DNA from: Pseudomonadota bacterium
GTDB taxonomy: Bacteria > Pseudomonadota > Gammaproteobacteria > Steroidobacterales > Steroidobacteraceae
Direction: 5' to 3'
Length of the DNA: 64,000 nt
NCBI GenBank assembly: GCA_016720075.1
Contig: JADJXW010000008.1
Coordinates: 39,734-103,733 of the forward strand
In this document: piece after piece, positions 52,995 through 61,378 of the stretch
Layout of the letters: each line of letters begins with the position of its first letter
Position numbering within the stretch: position 1 is the stretch's first letter
Made by a program: the position numbers and the translations under genes
Notes under the pieces: model-generated
What the model was told of the DNA's origin: nothing
Database searches by the model: none
The model's input: only the letters and a program-made list of their open reading frames with translations

Positions 52995-54848
52995 ATGAAC
53001 GACACCGTGATACTGACGATTCCGCCACTGGAACACCCCCTTGCAGGCCAGGCCATGACGGGCGCCAGCATGGTGGTACAGGCCATCGCGGATGAGGGCG
53101 TCAGCGCGATCTTCGGCTACAGCGGCGGCGCGGTGCTGCCCTGTTATGACGCCGTGTTCCTGTACAACGAACAGCAGGCAAAGCTCGGCCGACGCCAACT
53201 GCCCCTGATCGTGCCCGCCAACGAGCAGGCCGCCGGCTTCATGGCCGCCGGCTATTCCCGCTCCACCGGCCAGGTCGGCGTGGCGATGGTCACCTCCGGC
53301 CCGGGCGCCACCAACATGGTCACGCCGGTGCGCGACTGCGCGGCGGACTCCATCCCCATGGTGGTCATCTGCGGCCAGGTGCCGCGCGCGGCCATCGGTT
53401 CCGACGCCTTCCAGGAGGCGCCCATCGCCTCGATCATGGGCGCCGTGGCCAAGCATGTGTTCCTGGTCACCGACCCCGAGAAGCTCGAGGGCATCATCCG
53501 CGCGGCCTTCGAGCTGGCGCGCAGCGGCCGCCCGGGGCCGGTGGTGGTCGACATCCCCAAGGACGTGCAGAACTGGCAGGGCGTTTACCGGGGCACCGGC
53601 ACGGCCGCCTCGATCGGCGTGTACCAGAAGCGCATGCGCGAACTGGCAGCGCGCCGCGTGTCCGAGGCGCAGCTCGACTCCTTCTTCGCGCTGCTGGGCA
53701 AGTCGCGCCGACCGCTGATCTACGCCGGCGGCGGCGTCATCCATGCCGGCGCGGCGTCCGAGCTGCGCGAGTTCTCGCGGCTGCTGGGCATCCCGGTGGT
53801 CACCACGCTGATGGGCATCGGCGCCGTCGATACCTACGAGGCCCTGAGCCTGCGCATGCTGGGCATGCACGGTTCGGCCTTCGCCAACTACGCGGTGGAT
53901 GACTGCGATTTCCTGATCACGCTGGGCGCGCGCTTCGACGACCGCGTGGCCGGCAGTCCGGCCAAGTTCGCGCCGCGGGCGCGGGCCATCGCGCAGTTCG
54001 ACATCGACGCGGCCGAGATCAACAAGGTCAAGCAGGTTGCCTGGCACCACGTGGGCGACCTGAAGGATTCGCTGCGCAGTCTCGTTTCCAGAGCCCGCGA
54101 GCTCTCCGCCATGCCCGACCTTTCGACATGGCACCAGGAACTCGAAGCGCTCAAGCGCGACCATGCGATGGATTTCGACCGCAACAGCCCGATGATCCAG
54201 CCCTACTACGTGATCGAGGAAATCAACCGGCACACGCGCGGCGAGGCCATCATTTCCACCGGCGTCGGCCAGCACCAGATGTGGGCCGCGCAGTACTTCG
54301 ATTTCCGCGAGCCGCGCCTGTGGCTCACCTCGGGCAGCATGGGCACGATGGGTTTCGGCCTGCCGGCAGCGCTCGGCGCGCAGGTGGCGCATCCGGAGCG
54401 GCTGGTCATCGACATCGACGGCGATGCCAGCATCCGCATGAACATGGGCGAGCTCGAGACCGCCACCACCTACAACCTGCCGGTGAAGGTGTGCGTGCTG
54501 AACAACATCGGCGACGGCATGGTGCGCCAGTGGCAGAAGCTGTTCTTCGGTGGCCGCATGGCCTCCACCGACAAATCGCTGCACACCAAGGATTTCGTGA
54601 AGGCCGCGCAGGCCGACGGATTCCAGTACGCCGCGCGGCTCAGCAACAAGGCCGATGTGCCCCGCGTGGTGGCCGAGTGGCTGGCCTTCCCGGGCCCGGC
54701 CTTCCTCGAGGTGATGATCGATCCGGATGCCGGCGTGTATCCCATGGTGCCGCCGGGCCAGGGCTATGACGGCATGATCACCGGCGACTTCATCAAGGGC
54801 CGCAAGGCGGCCCCTGCCGAGAAGCCCGGCGCCTCGGAAATGTTCTAG
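52995..54848 (+). CDS. ilvB: Acetolactate synthase large (catalytic) subunit
   Basis: Thiamine-diphosphate enzyme of 617 residues that condenses two pyruvates, or pyruvate and 2-ketobutyrate, in branched-chain amino acid synthesis. Features: FGYSGGAVLPCYDA, the catalytic Glu in PANEQAAGFMAAGYSRSTG, SGPGATNMVTPVRDC, the FAD-binding middle domain and the ThDP motif DIDGDASIRMNMGELETATT. The ATG at 52995 follows GGGAG; ATG at 53055 would remove 20 unconserved residues. With ilvH and ilvA nearby, the window holds the first steps of isoleucine synthesis. Confidence 0.95.
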   Translation: MNDTVILTIPPLEHPLAGQAMTGASMVVQAIADEGVSAIFGYSGGAVLPCYDAVFLYNEQQAKLGRRQLPLIVPANEQAAGFMAAGYSRSTGQVGVAMVTSGPGATNMVTPVRDCAADSIPMVVICGQVPRAAIGSDAFQEAPIASIMGAVAKHVFLVTDPEKLEGIIRAAFELARSGRPGPVVVDIPKDVQNWQGVYRGTGTAASIGVYQKRMRELAARRVSEAQLDSFFALLGKSRRPLIYAGGGVIHAGAASELREFSRLLGIPVVTTLMGIGAVDTYEALSLRMLGMHGSAFANYAVDDCDFLITLGARFDDRVAGSPAKFAPRARAIAQFDIDAAEINKVKQVAWHHVGDLKDSLRSLVSRARELSAMPDLSTWHQELEALKRDHAMDFDRNSPMIQPYYVIEEINRHTRGEAIISTGVGQHQMWAAQYFDFREPRLWLTSGSMGTMGFGLPAALGAQVAHPERLVIDIDGDASIRMNMGELETATTYNLPVKVCVLNNIGDGMVRQWQKLFFGGRMASTDKSLHTKDFVKAAQADGFQYAARLSNKADVPRVVAEWLAFPGPAFLEVMIDPDAGVYPMVPPGQGYDGMITGDFIKGRKAAPAEKPGASEMF

Positions 54849-54856
54849 GGCTGGCC

Positions 54857-55366
54857 ATGGCGCGCACTGCCAAGACGCCGGACAGTTCCCGTCCGCCGCC
54901 GCGCCTGCGGCGCGCCTATTACGATTGCCGTTATGGCCAGCTGCACCTGCATAACGCCATCCCGTCCGGCGGCGGTTTCGATGAGCTGACCTCCGTGCTG
55001 TGCGTCCACGGCAGCCAGGAGACCGCCCGGGCGTTCGTGCCCGTGCTGGGCACGTTGGGACTGAACCGTTCCGTTTATGCGATAGATATGCCTGGATTTG
55101 GCGAATCTGATCCGCCAGCGGGACAATTCGCAGGCGATGCCCGCATCGAAGCCGGTGTGAACGCGCTGGCCGATTTCCTCGATTCCATGCGCATCCGCAG
55201 CGTCGACCTGGTGGCCCGGGGTGATGGAGCCGAGATCGCCCAGCGCCTGGCGAAGCTGCGCGGGGCCGGCGTGCGGCGGTTGGTGCTGCTGAGCGAGGCG
55301 GAGGCGGCCAGTGCCGACCTGCCGCAGAAGCTGGTGGCCGCGCTGGGTGGGACGCAACCGACATAA
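54857..55366 (+). CDS. Short alpha/beta-hydrolase-fold protein lacking the nucleophile
   Basis: A 169-residue protein with the front half of an alpha/beta-hydrolase: oxyanion-loop region SVLCVHGSQETARAFVPVLG and YAIDMPGFGESDPPAG. The nucleophile elbow reads DLVARGDGAEIAQRL, so the GxSxG serine is replaced by glycine, and the protein stops about 100 residues before a typical hydrolase end. It starts eight bases after ilvB, so it is probably co-transcribed. It is either a decayed hydrolase or a non-catalytic relative; one base change or frameshift near 55220 is an alternative, but I see no continuation in other frames. Confidence 0.7.
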   Translation: MARTAKTPDSSRPPPRLRRAYYDCRYGQLHLHNAIPSGGGFDELTSVLCVHGSQETARAFVPVLGTLGLNRSVYAIDMPGFGESDPPAGQFAGDARIEAGVNALADFLDSMRIRSVDLVARGDGAEIAQRLAKLRGAGVRRLVLLSEAEAASADLPQKLVAALGGTQPT

Positions 55367-55415
55367 TCGCGCGGCTCTTTGGCGGCCCCTCCCGGGCTGC
55401 GGCTAGACTTGCCCC

Positions 55416-56837
55416 ATGGCTGCAAAGAACCGCCCCGGTCCGAGCATGGACGTGGACCTGGAGGCTACCGACGAACTGCCGGCGCTGGATCTGGCGGAGG
55501 CCGGTGAGGCCCAGGTCAATACCGATATCTTCCCCGGCCCGGTCATCCCGGCCGGAATGGCCGAGCTCGCCGACAGCCTGCGCGATGTCGAGCATCGCCT
55601 GCAGCGCAAGATCGAGCGCGTCCAGAAACTCGAGACCGAGCTGCAGCTGGCCGGATCGCAGCAGCAGCAGCTGGATATCCGGCTGCGCGAGCAGGGCGAG
55701 GCCGCCGCGGCACGCGAAGCCGGCCTGCGAGCCGAGATCAGCGAAGCCTCACGTCAGCATGCCGAGCTTGCCGGCCAGCAGGCGGCCACCCAGCGTGATC
55801 TGGCGGCCGCGCGCGATGAACTGCAGCAGCAGCGCCTGGCGCTGAATGCCGCCCAGGCGCAGCTCACGCAGCAGAACAGCGAGCGCACGCACCAGGACCA
55901 TGACCTCACCGAATGGCGTCGGCGCGCCGAGCGTGCCTATGAGGCGCTGACCACCTGGCAGGGATTCCGCGCCGTCAGCGACGCACTGCTGGGCGAGAGC
56001 GACGCGGCGCTGCAGTCGGTGGAATCGCGCCATGCCGCGGAGCTCGCGGCCGTCGAGGCCCGCGAGGGCGCGCTGGAGAAGGAACTCTCTGCCGCGCGTG
56101 CCGATGCCACGCAGCGCCTGGCCGCGCTGGAGGAATCGCTGCGCCGCGCCGACCAGGCCGCCGAGGTGCAGACCGAGGCGCTGCGCATCGCGATCGAGCG
56201 CGCCAACACGCTCGCCGCGCAGGTTGCCGCGCGCGACGCCAGCATGGCCGACCAGCAGCAGCAGCTCGACGCGCTGCGCGTCGTGGAAGAAAAGGCCCGG
56301 CAGGGCGCCGCCACCTACGATTCGCAGGTGCAGCAGATCGCCACGCTGCAGGCCAGCCTTGCCGACGCCGAAGCCAGGGTCCGCGACCTGCAGCAGCAGC
56401 TGCGCCAGGCCACCGACCGCGTGGACCGGCTGGAATCCGAGGCGCATGCCAGCGCCGCGCTGCTGGGCAACCTGCAGCAGAACATGGAGCGCCTGGGGCG
56501 CGATGACACCGGCGCGCGGCCGGTGCTGAAGGAAGCGCCGCTCGAGAACATCGTGCGCGTGCTGATCCGCCAGGAAGGCGGCGCCGAGGTGATGTATCCC
56601 ATCGGCCGGCACACCACCGTGGGCCGCACGCCCGAGAACGACATCCAGATCGATACCACGTACATCAGCCGGCACCATGCCGTGCTGCTATCGAGCGCCG
56701 ATGCCTGTATCGTGGAGGATCTCAACAGCACCAATGGCGTGCTGGTGAATGGCCGGCGTGTCGGCCGCCAGGTCCTGCACGATGGCGACACGGTGACGAT
56801 AGGCAAGACGGAGTTCAGGTACCAGCAGCGTTCATGA
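55416..56837 (+). CDS. Coiled-coil protein with C-terminal FHA domain
   Basis: A 473-residue protein. An acidic start is followed by about 320 residues of Ala/Glu/Gln/Arg-rich heptad sequence (roughly 50-375) predicted as a long coiled coil. The C-terminal FHA domain (about 395-470) shows the phosphothreonine-binding residues YPIGRHTTVGRTPENDIQI, DTTYISRHHAVLL and VEDLNSTNGVLVNGRRV. It has no membrane segment. It overlaps ilvA by four bases, but function more likely links it to the kinase and second FHA protein at 61.4-64 kb. Related proteins bind phosphorylated partners of Ser/Thr kinases. Confidence 0.85.
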   Translation: MAAKNRPGPSMDVDLEATDELPALDLAEAGEAQVNTDIFPGPVIPAGMAELADSLRDVEHRLQRKIERVQKLETELQLAGSQQQQLDIRLREQGEAAAAREAGLRAEISEASRQHAELAGQQAATQRDLAAARDELQQQRLALNAAQAQLTQQNSERTHQDHDLTEWRRRAERAYEALTTWQGFRAVSDALLGESDAALQSVESRHAAELAAVEAREGALEKELSAARADATQRLAALEESLRRADQAAEVQTEALRIAIERANTLAAQVAARDASMADQQQQLDALRVVEEKARQGAATYDSQVQQIATLQASLADAEARVRDLQQQLRQATDRVDRLESEAHASAALLGNLQQNMERLGRDDTGARPVLKEAPLENIVRVLIRQEGGAEVMYPIGRHTTVGRTPENDIQIDTTYISRHHAVLLSSADACIVEDLNSTNGVLVNGRRVGRQVLHDGDTVTIGKTEFRYQQRS

Positions 56838-58363
56838 GCGAAGCCTATGTCGAGCGCATCCTCAAGGCGCGGGTCTACGATGTAGCGATCGAGTCGCCGC
56901 TCGATCCGCTGCCGAAACTTTCCGCTCGCACCGGCTGCGAGGTGCTGCTCAAGCGCGAGGACCTGCAGCCGGTCCATTCCTTCAAGCTGCGCGGCGCCTA
57001 CAACAAGATCGTCAACCTGTCCGAGACCGCCGCCCGCCGCGGCGTGATCTGCGCCTCCGCGGGCAACCATGCGCAGGGCGTGGCGCTGGCCGCCAAACGC
57101 CGCGGCATTCCCGCGGTGATCGTGATGCCCGTGACCACGCCGCCCATCAAGGTGCAGGCCGTGGCCGACCTCGGCGGCGAAGTGGTGCTGCACGGCGATG
57201 TGTACGACGCGGCCTACGAGCATGCGCTGAAGATCGCCGCCGAACGCCAGCTGGTGTTCGTGCATCCCTTCGACGATCCGGACGTGATCGCCGGCCAGGG
57301 CACCATCGGCATGGAGCTGCTGCGGCAGTCCCCCGGCGACATCGACGCGGTGTTCATCGCGGTGGGCGGTGGCGGGCTCATCGGTGGCGTTGCCGCCTAC
57401 ATCAAATACCTCTCGCCGCGCACGAAGATCATCGGCGTCGAGCCCGAAGACGCCGCCGCCATGCACGAGTCGCTGCGCCAGGGCCGGCGCGTCACGCTCG
57501 ATCACGTGGGCATCTTCGCCGACGGCGTGGCGGTGAAGCGGGTGGGCGAGGAAACCTTCGCGCTGGCGCGCAAGTACGTGGACGAGATCGTGCTCGTTAC
57601 CACCGACGAGATCTGCGCCGCCATCCAGGACACCTTCGAGGACACGCGCGCGGTGCCCGAGCCCTCGGGCGCGCTGGGCATCGCGGGCCTGAAGAAATAC
57701 GTGGCGCGCGAGGGCTGGAAGGGCAAGCGACTGATCGCGATCAACTGCGGATCGAACCTGAACTTCGATCGCCTGCGCTACATCGTGGAGCGGGCCGAGA
57801 TCGGCGCCGGCCGCGAGGCGCTGCTGGCGGTGGAGATTCCCGAGGAGCGCGGCAGTTTCCTGAAGTTCTGCCGCGCGCTGGGCGCGCGCAACATCACCGA
57901 ATTCAATTACCGCGAATCCGGCCGCGAGCGGGCGCAGATCTTCGTGGGGCTGAACCTCACCCGCGGCGCCCCCGAGCGCGCCGAGCTCGTGCAGGTGCTC
58001 GCCGCCGCCGGCTACGGCGTCGTCGACATGACCGACAACGAAATGGCCAAGCTGCATGTGCGCCACATGATCGGCGGCCACGCCGGACGCCCCGACGGGG
58101 GGCTCGCCAACGAGTGCCTGTTCCGGTTCGAGTTCCCCGAGCGCCCCGGCGCGCTGCTGCGCTTCCTGGAGGCGGTGGGATCGCGCTGGAACATCAGCCT
58201 GTTCCACTACCGCAACCACGGCTCGGACTATGGCCGGGTGCTGGCCGGCATCCAGGTGCCGGCGGCCGAGCGCGCCGAATTGCAACTGCATCTGAACGAA
58301 CTGCACTACCCCTTTGTCGAAGAGACCGGTAACCCCGCTTATCGGATCTTCCTTGGCCGCTGA
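56834..58363 (+). CDS. ilvA: Threonine dehydratase, biosynthetic
   Basis: PLP enzyme of 509 residues that deaminates threonine to 2-ketobutyrate for isoleucine synthesis. The PLP lysine is Lys51 (PVHSFKLRGAYNK), the glycine loop that holds the phosphate is VGGGGLIGGVAAYIKYL, and ASAGNHAQGVALAAK is the conserved Asn motif. Two ACT-like regulatory domains follow (from about 330 and 425, ending NPAYRIFLGR), so this is the long, isoleucine-inhibited type. Its ATG overlaps the FHA gene's stop. Confidence 0.96.
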   Translation: MSEAYVERILKARVYDVAIESPLDPLPKLSARTGCEVLLKREDLQPVHSFKLRGAYNKIVNLSETAARRGVICASAGNHAQGVALAAKRRGIPAVIVMPVTTPPIKVQAVADLGGEVVLHGDVYDAAYEHALKIAAERQLVFVHPFDDPDVIAGQGTIGMELLRQSPGDIDAVFIAVGGGGLIGGVAAYIKYLSPRTKIIGVEPEDAAAMHESLRQGRRVTLDHVGIFADGVAVKRVGEETFALARKYVDEIVLVTTDEICAAIQDTFEDTRAVPEPSGALGIAGLKKYVAREGWKGKRLIAINCGSNLNFDRLRYIVERAEIGAGREALLAVEIPEERGSFLKFCRALGARNITEFNYRESGRERAQIFVGLNLTRGAPERAELVQVLAAAGYGVVDMTDNEMAKLHVRHMIGGHAGRPDGGLANECLFRFEFPERPGALLRFLEAVGSRWNISLFHYRNHGSDYGRVLAGIQVPAAERAELQLHLNELHYPFVEETGNPAYRIFLGR

Positions 58364-58649
58364 CCGCCCCCCGACCCCCATACCGCCTGCCCGCACCCCC
58401 GTAGACCATGTCATGCGGGCCGGTCGCCGCATTGGCATCGCCATTGCCGGTGGCCTGGTGGTGGCGGCGGGCGTGGTGCTGGCCATGCCGCTGATTCCGG
58501 GTCCCGGCCTGCTCGTCATTGCGCTGGGGCTGGGCATCCTCAGCCTGGAGTTCGAGCGCCCGAGGGTGTGGCTGGCGGCCCTGAAGAGCCGCTTCCGCGA
58601 GCTCGCCAACCGGGTGCGCCACAAGCCGTCCGACGGCGACGGGAAATAG
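58353..58649 (+). CDS. Small membrane protein with PGPGW-type motif
   Basis: About 98 residues with one long hydrophobic region, IAIAGGLVVAAGVVLAMPLI, then PGPGLLVIALGLGILSLEFE, matching the TMEM_PGPGW family of small putative transmembrane proteins of unknown role. The start is uncertain: TTG at 58353 overlaps the ilvA stop, while ATG at 58413 gives a 78-residue protein that begins just before the hydrophobic part. The charged C-terminus faces the cytoplasm by the positive-inside rule. Confidence 0.7.
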   Translation: MAADRPPTPIPPARTPVDHVMRAGRRIGIAIAGGLVVAAGVVLAMPLIPGPGLLVIALGLGILSLEFERPRVWLAALKSRFRELANRVRHKPSDGDGK

Positions 58650-58700
58650 CCCCGGCGACTGCTGCGGCAGCTGATTTCGGCGGTGGCATACTGGGAGTCC

Positions 58701-59372
58701 ATGAGGATTCCGCTGCTCATCGCCCTGCCGCTGCTGCCGGTGCTGCTCACCGGTTGCCTGCGCGCGCGAGTGGATGAATCGCGCGAGTTGGCCACCGCCA
58801 TCACCTCCACCGAATCGGTCGTGGTGCTCGCCAAGCCGCAGATCGAGGGCGCTGCCGCGGAGTCGGAATTCCTGGATTGCGTGGGCAACCGCATCAGCGG
58901 TCGCAGTGGTTCGATCGCCGTGCACCCGAACGAATCCTTCACCGACAAGCTGTTTCCCTGGTTCGAGCCTGGCACCGTGCCGACGCGGCCGGAGCAGGTG
59001 GCCGCAGTGCTGGCGCAGCCCGGCGTCAGCGAACAGGTGGCCGCCACGGGCGTGCGCTACGTGATCTGGCTCGATGGCGGCACGCGCCGCACCGACAGCG
59101 GCGGGAGCCTGGCCTGTGGTGTTGCGCCCGGCGCGGCCGGTTGCATCGGCTTCGGCTGGTGGGAGAAGGAATCCCAGTACGAGGCGACGATCTGGGACCT
59201 CAAGCAGTCCAAGTCCGTGGGCTCCGTGGGCACCAGTGTCAGCGGCACGTCGGCCGTGGTGGGCGCCATCGTGCCGCTGCCATTCATCGCGCGCGTGGAA
59301 GGCACGGCCTGCAATCGCCTGGGCGATCAGCTACGCAATTTCCTGGCCGGCGCGCCGGCGGGTTCGCCGTGA
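58701..59372 (+). CDS. Lipoprotein of unknown family (first of three)
   Basis: A 223-residue lipoprotein starting at the ATG at 58701, which follows GGGAG. Signal peptide with lipobox ending LLTGC. The body has paired cysteines (FLDCVGNR, LACGVAPGAAGCIGFGWW, GTACNRLG) and a segment ESQYEATIWDLKQSKSVGSV that looks like a beta-strand-rich domain. I do not recognise the family. It is linked by a GTGA overlap to the next lipoprotein gene, and it lies in the same direction as the kinase downstream. Confidence 0.75.
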   Translation: MRIPLLIALPLLPVLLTGCLRARVDESRELATAITSTESVVVLAKPQIEGAAAESEFLDCVGNRISGRSGSIAVHPNESFTDKLFPWFEPGTVPTRPEQVAAVLAQPGVSEQVAATGVRYVIWLDGGTRRTDSGGSLACGVAPGAAGCIGFGWWEKESQYEATIWDLKQSKSVGSVGTSVSGTSAVVGAIVPLPFIARVEGTACNRLGDQLRNFLAGAPAGSP

Positions 59373-60142
59373 AGGCTCGCGCGCTGCTGCTGGCCGGTGT
59401 GCTGGTGCTCGGGGGCTGTGCCACCTCGGGTGGAGTGGGCGTGCCCGGCGCGCCGTCGCCGGCGCCGTCCTCGCCTTCGCTGCCTTCCGAGGGTTCCCCG
59501 TCCACATCCACCTCCACTTCCACGGCGAAGTCCTCGTCGCGCGGCGATGGATCGGCCTCGAGCACGGGCAGCAGCGATGCGGGCAGCTCCGCCGCTGGCG
59601 GAACTCCCGAGGCAAGCAAGGCCCCGGGCAGCGCGCGCGGCGATGGCAGCGCCGAAACCGAAGCGCCCGCGCAGACGCCGGCGGAACGCCGTGCGCAGAT
59701 CGACGGCAAGCTCGATGCAACGCTGGGCGGATTCGACGAGCAGTTGCGCAAGGAACAGCAGCGCAGCGCCGAGGAGCGCGACCGGCGCACGGCCGATCGT
59801 GCGGGCGGCGCGGCGGGCGGCTCCGGCGCCAGCGGCGGTGACGCGGGTGGTGCGGGTCGCGAAAGCGGCGCCGGCCGCGATCGCTCCGGCGACCTGAAAT
59901 CAGAGGGTCTGCCGGGCAGCGCGTCGGGCACGGCATCCGGCACCGGCGCCAACACCGGCGGCGCGATGCCCGCCGGCGGCGGGGGTGCCGCGGGCTCGAA
60001 CGCCATTCCCTCCGGCGAGGACGATGACATCGTCGCGCGCCGGCTGCGCAAGGCGGCGGAAGCCGAGACGGATCCGGAGCTGAAGGAAAAGCTCTGGAAG
60101 GAATACCGCGAGTACAAAGAGAACACGCGTGGAGGCAAGTAG
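59369..60142 (+). CDS. Low-complexity Ser/Gly-rich lipoprotein (second of three)
   Basis: About 257 residues from a GTG that overlaps the previous stop. Signal peptide with lipobox (VLVLGGC). The mature protein is mostly low complexity: Ser/Thr/Pro-rich (about 25-95), a short helical segment (RRAQIDGKLDATLGGFDEQL), a Gly/Ala/Arg-rich stretch, and a charged helical end (EDDDIVARRLRKAAEAETDP and following). No domain is recognised. The design suggests an extended linker reaching across the periplasm, which is a guess. Start and frame are supported by the lipobox and GTGA junction. Confidence 0.72.
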   Translation: MKARALLLAGVLVLGGCATSGGVGVPGAPSPAPSSPSLPSEGSPSTSTSTSTAKSSSRGDGSASSTGSSDAGSSAAGGTPEASKAPGSARGDGSAETEAPAQTPAERRAQIDGKLDATLGGFDEQLRKEQQRSAEERDRRTADRAGGAAGGSGASGGDAGGAGRESGAGRDRSGDLKSEGLPGSASGTASGTGANTGGAMPAGGGGAAGSNAIPSGEDDDIVARRLRKAAEAETDPELKEKLWKEYREYKENTRGGK

Positions 60143-61360
60143 ATGATGCGCGCAGGTCTGCTGCTGCTCGCTGCGGTGCTGTCCGGCTGCGTCGTGCAGG
60201 AAACCCGACCCCTGCCGAAGGTGGAAGCCACGCAGGCCGTGCGCGAGATTCCGGCCGAAGAGCGGCTCGATGTGGTGGTGCACAGCTTCGATCCGGGAAT
60301 CCCCGACGCGCTGGCCGCCGACGAGGATGCGCTTGCGAAGAAGCGCATCTACCCGGACCTGCGCCGCGCCGAGGCGCGCTATTTCCCGGTCGTGCTGCGC
60401 AATACGCTGGAAAGCAGCGCGCAGTGGGGCGCCGTGCGCGTGGCGCCCGACAGCGTGCAGTTCGTCGACCTGGCGGTCAGCGGCACCATCATCGAGTCCA
60501 CCGGCAAGCGCCTGGTGCTGCAGATCACCGCGCGCGATGCGGCCGGGCGCGTGTGGCTGGACGGCAAGCGCTACGAGGGCGATGCCGACATCGGCAGCTA
60601 CAAGACCGACGCCGCGCTCAAGGCGCGCGATCCCTTCCAGAACGTGTATTCGGCCATCGCCAACGACCTGCTGCAGGCGCGCGGCCGGCTGGCGGCCGCG
60701 GATCTGCGCGAGCTGCGGCAGGTGAGCGAGCTGCAGTTCGCGCAGGACATCGCGCCCGATGCACTGGCGGGTTACCTGCGCAGCGATGGGGTGAAGAAAT
60801 CCCCGCTGACGCGCGTGGCGCGCCTGCCCGCGCAGGATGATCCGGTGGCGCAGCGCGTGCAGCGCATCCGCGAGCGCGACACCGCGGTGGTCGACACGCT
60901 CGACGGCTACTACGCCGGCTTCGCCGAGCAGATGCAGCAGTCGTATGGGGATTTCCGCCGCACCTCGTACGACGAGATCGACAAGGAAGAGCGCGCGCGG
61001 TCCAGCGCGCGGGCGCGGACCATCCTCGGCGCGGCGGCGGTGGCGGCCAGCATCTTCGTGCCCAGCAGCTGCAGCAGCAACGCCACCTGCAACCTGGAGA
61101 GCGCGGCGCGCTATGGCGCCGCGGCCGGCGGCGTCGCCTCGTTCCTTTCCGGTCTCAAGAAGTACGCCGACGCCAAGACCCACGCGCAGGCTTTCGGCGA
61201 GCTCGCGCGCTCGTTCCAGTCCGAGGTCTACACGCAGGTGGTGGACGTGGAGGGCCGGAGCCTGAAGCTCACGGGCTCCGCCGAAGAGCAGTACCGCGAG
61301 TGGCGCCGGCTGCTGCGCGAATACCAGGCGCCGGATGCGGCCGTGGTCCCGGATCCCTGA
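60143..61360 (+). CDS. Lipoprotein of unknown family (third of three)
   Basis: A 405-residue lipoprotein directly following the previous stop (TAGATGATG). Lipobox LSGC at about residue 16. The first 200 residues (RLDVVVHSFDPGIPD; ARYFPVVLRNTLESSAQWGA; RVWLDGKRYEGDADIGSY) look like a beta/alpha domain of the kind found in curli-assembly or LpoA-like lipoproteins, but I cannot assign it. The second half is helical with a hydrophobic stretch (ARTILGAAAVAASIFVPSSC) and several cysteines. It immediately precedes the kinase gene, so a role in the same system is likely. Confidence 0.75.
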   Translation: MMRAGLLLLAAVLSGCVVQETRPLPKVEATQAVREIPAEERLDVVVHSFDPGIPDALAADEDALAKKRIYPDLRRAEARYFPVVLRNTLESSAQWGAVRVAPDSVQFVDLAVSGTIIESTGKRLVLQITARDAAGRVWLDGKRYEGDADIGSYKTDAALKARDPFQNVYSAIANDLLQARGRLAAADLRELRQVSELQFAQDIAPDALAGYLRSDGVKKSPLTRVARLPAQDDPVAQRVQRIRERDTAVVDTLDGYYAGFAEQMQQSYGDFRRTSYDEIDKEERARSSARARTILGAAAVAASIFVPSSCSSNATCNLESAARYGAAAGGVASFLSGLKKYADAKTHAQAFGELARSFQSEVYTQVVDVEGRSLKLTGSAEEQYREWRRLLREYQAPDAAVVPDP

Positions 61361-61378
61361 CCGCAGCGCCGATGGCCG

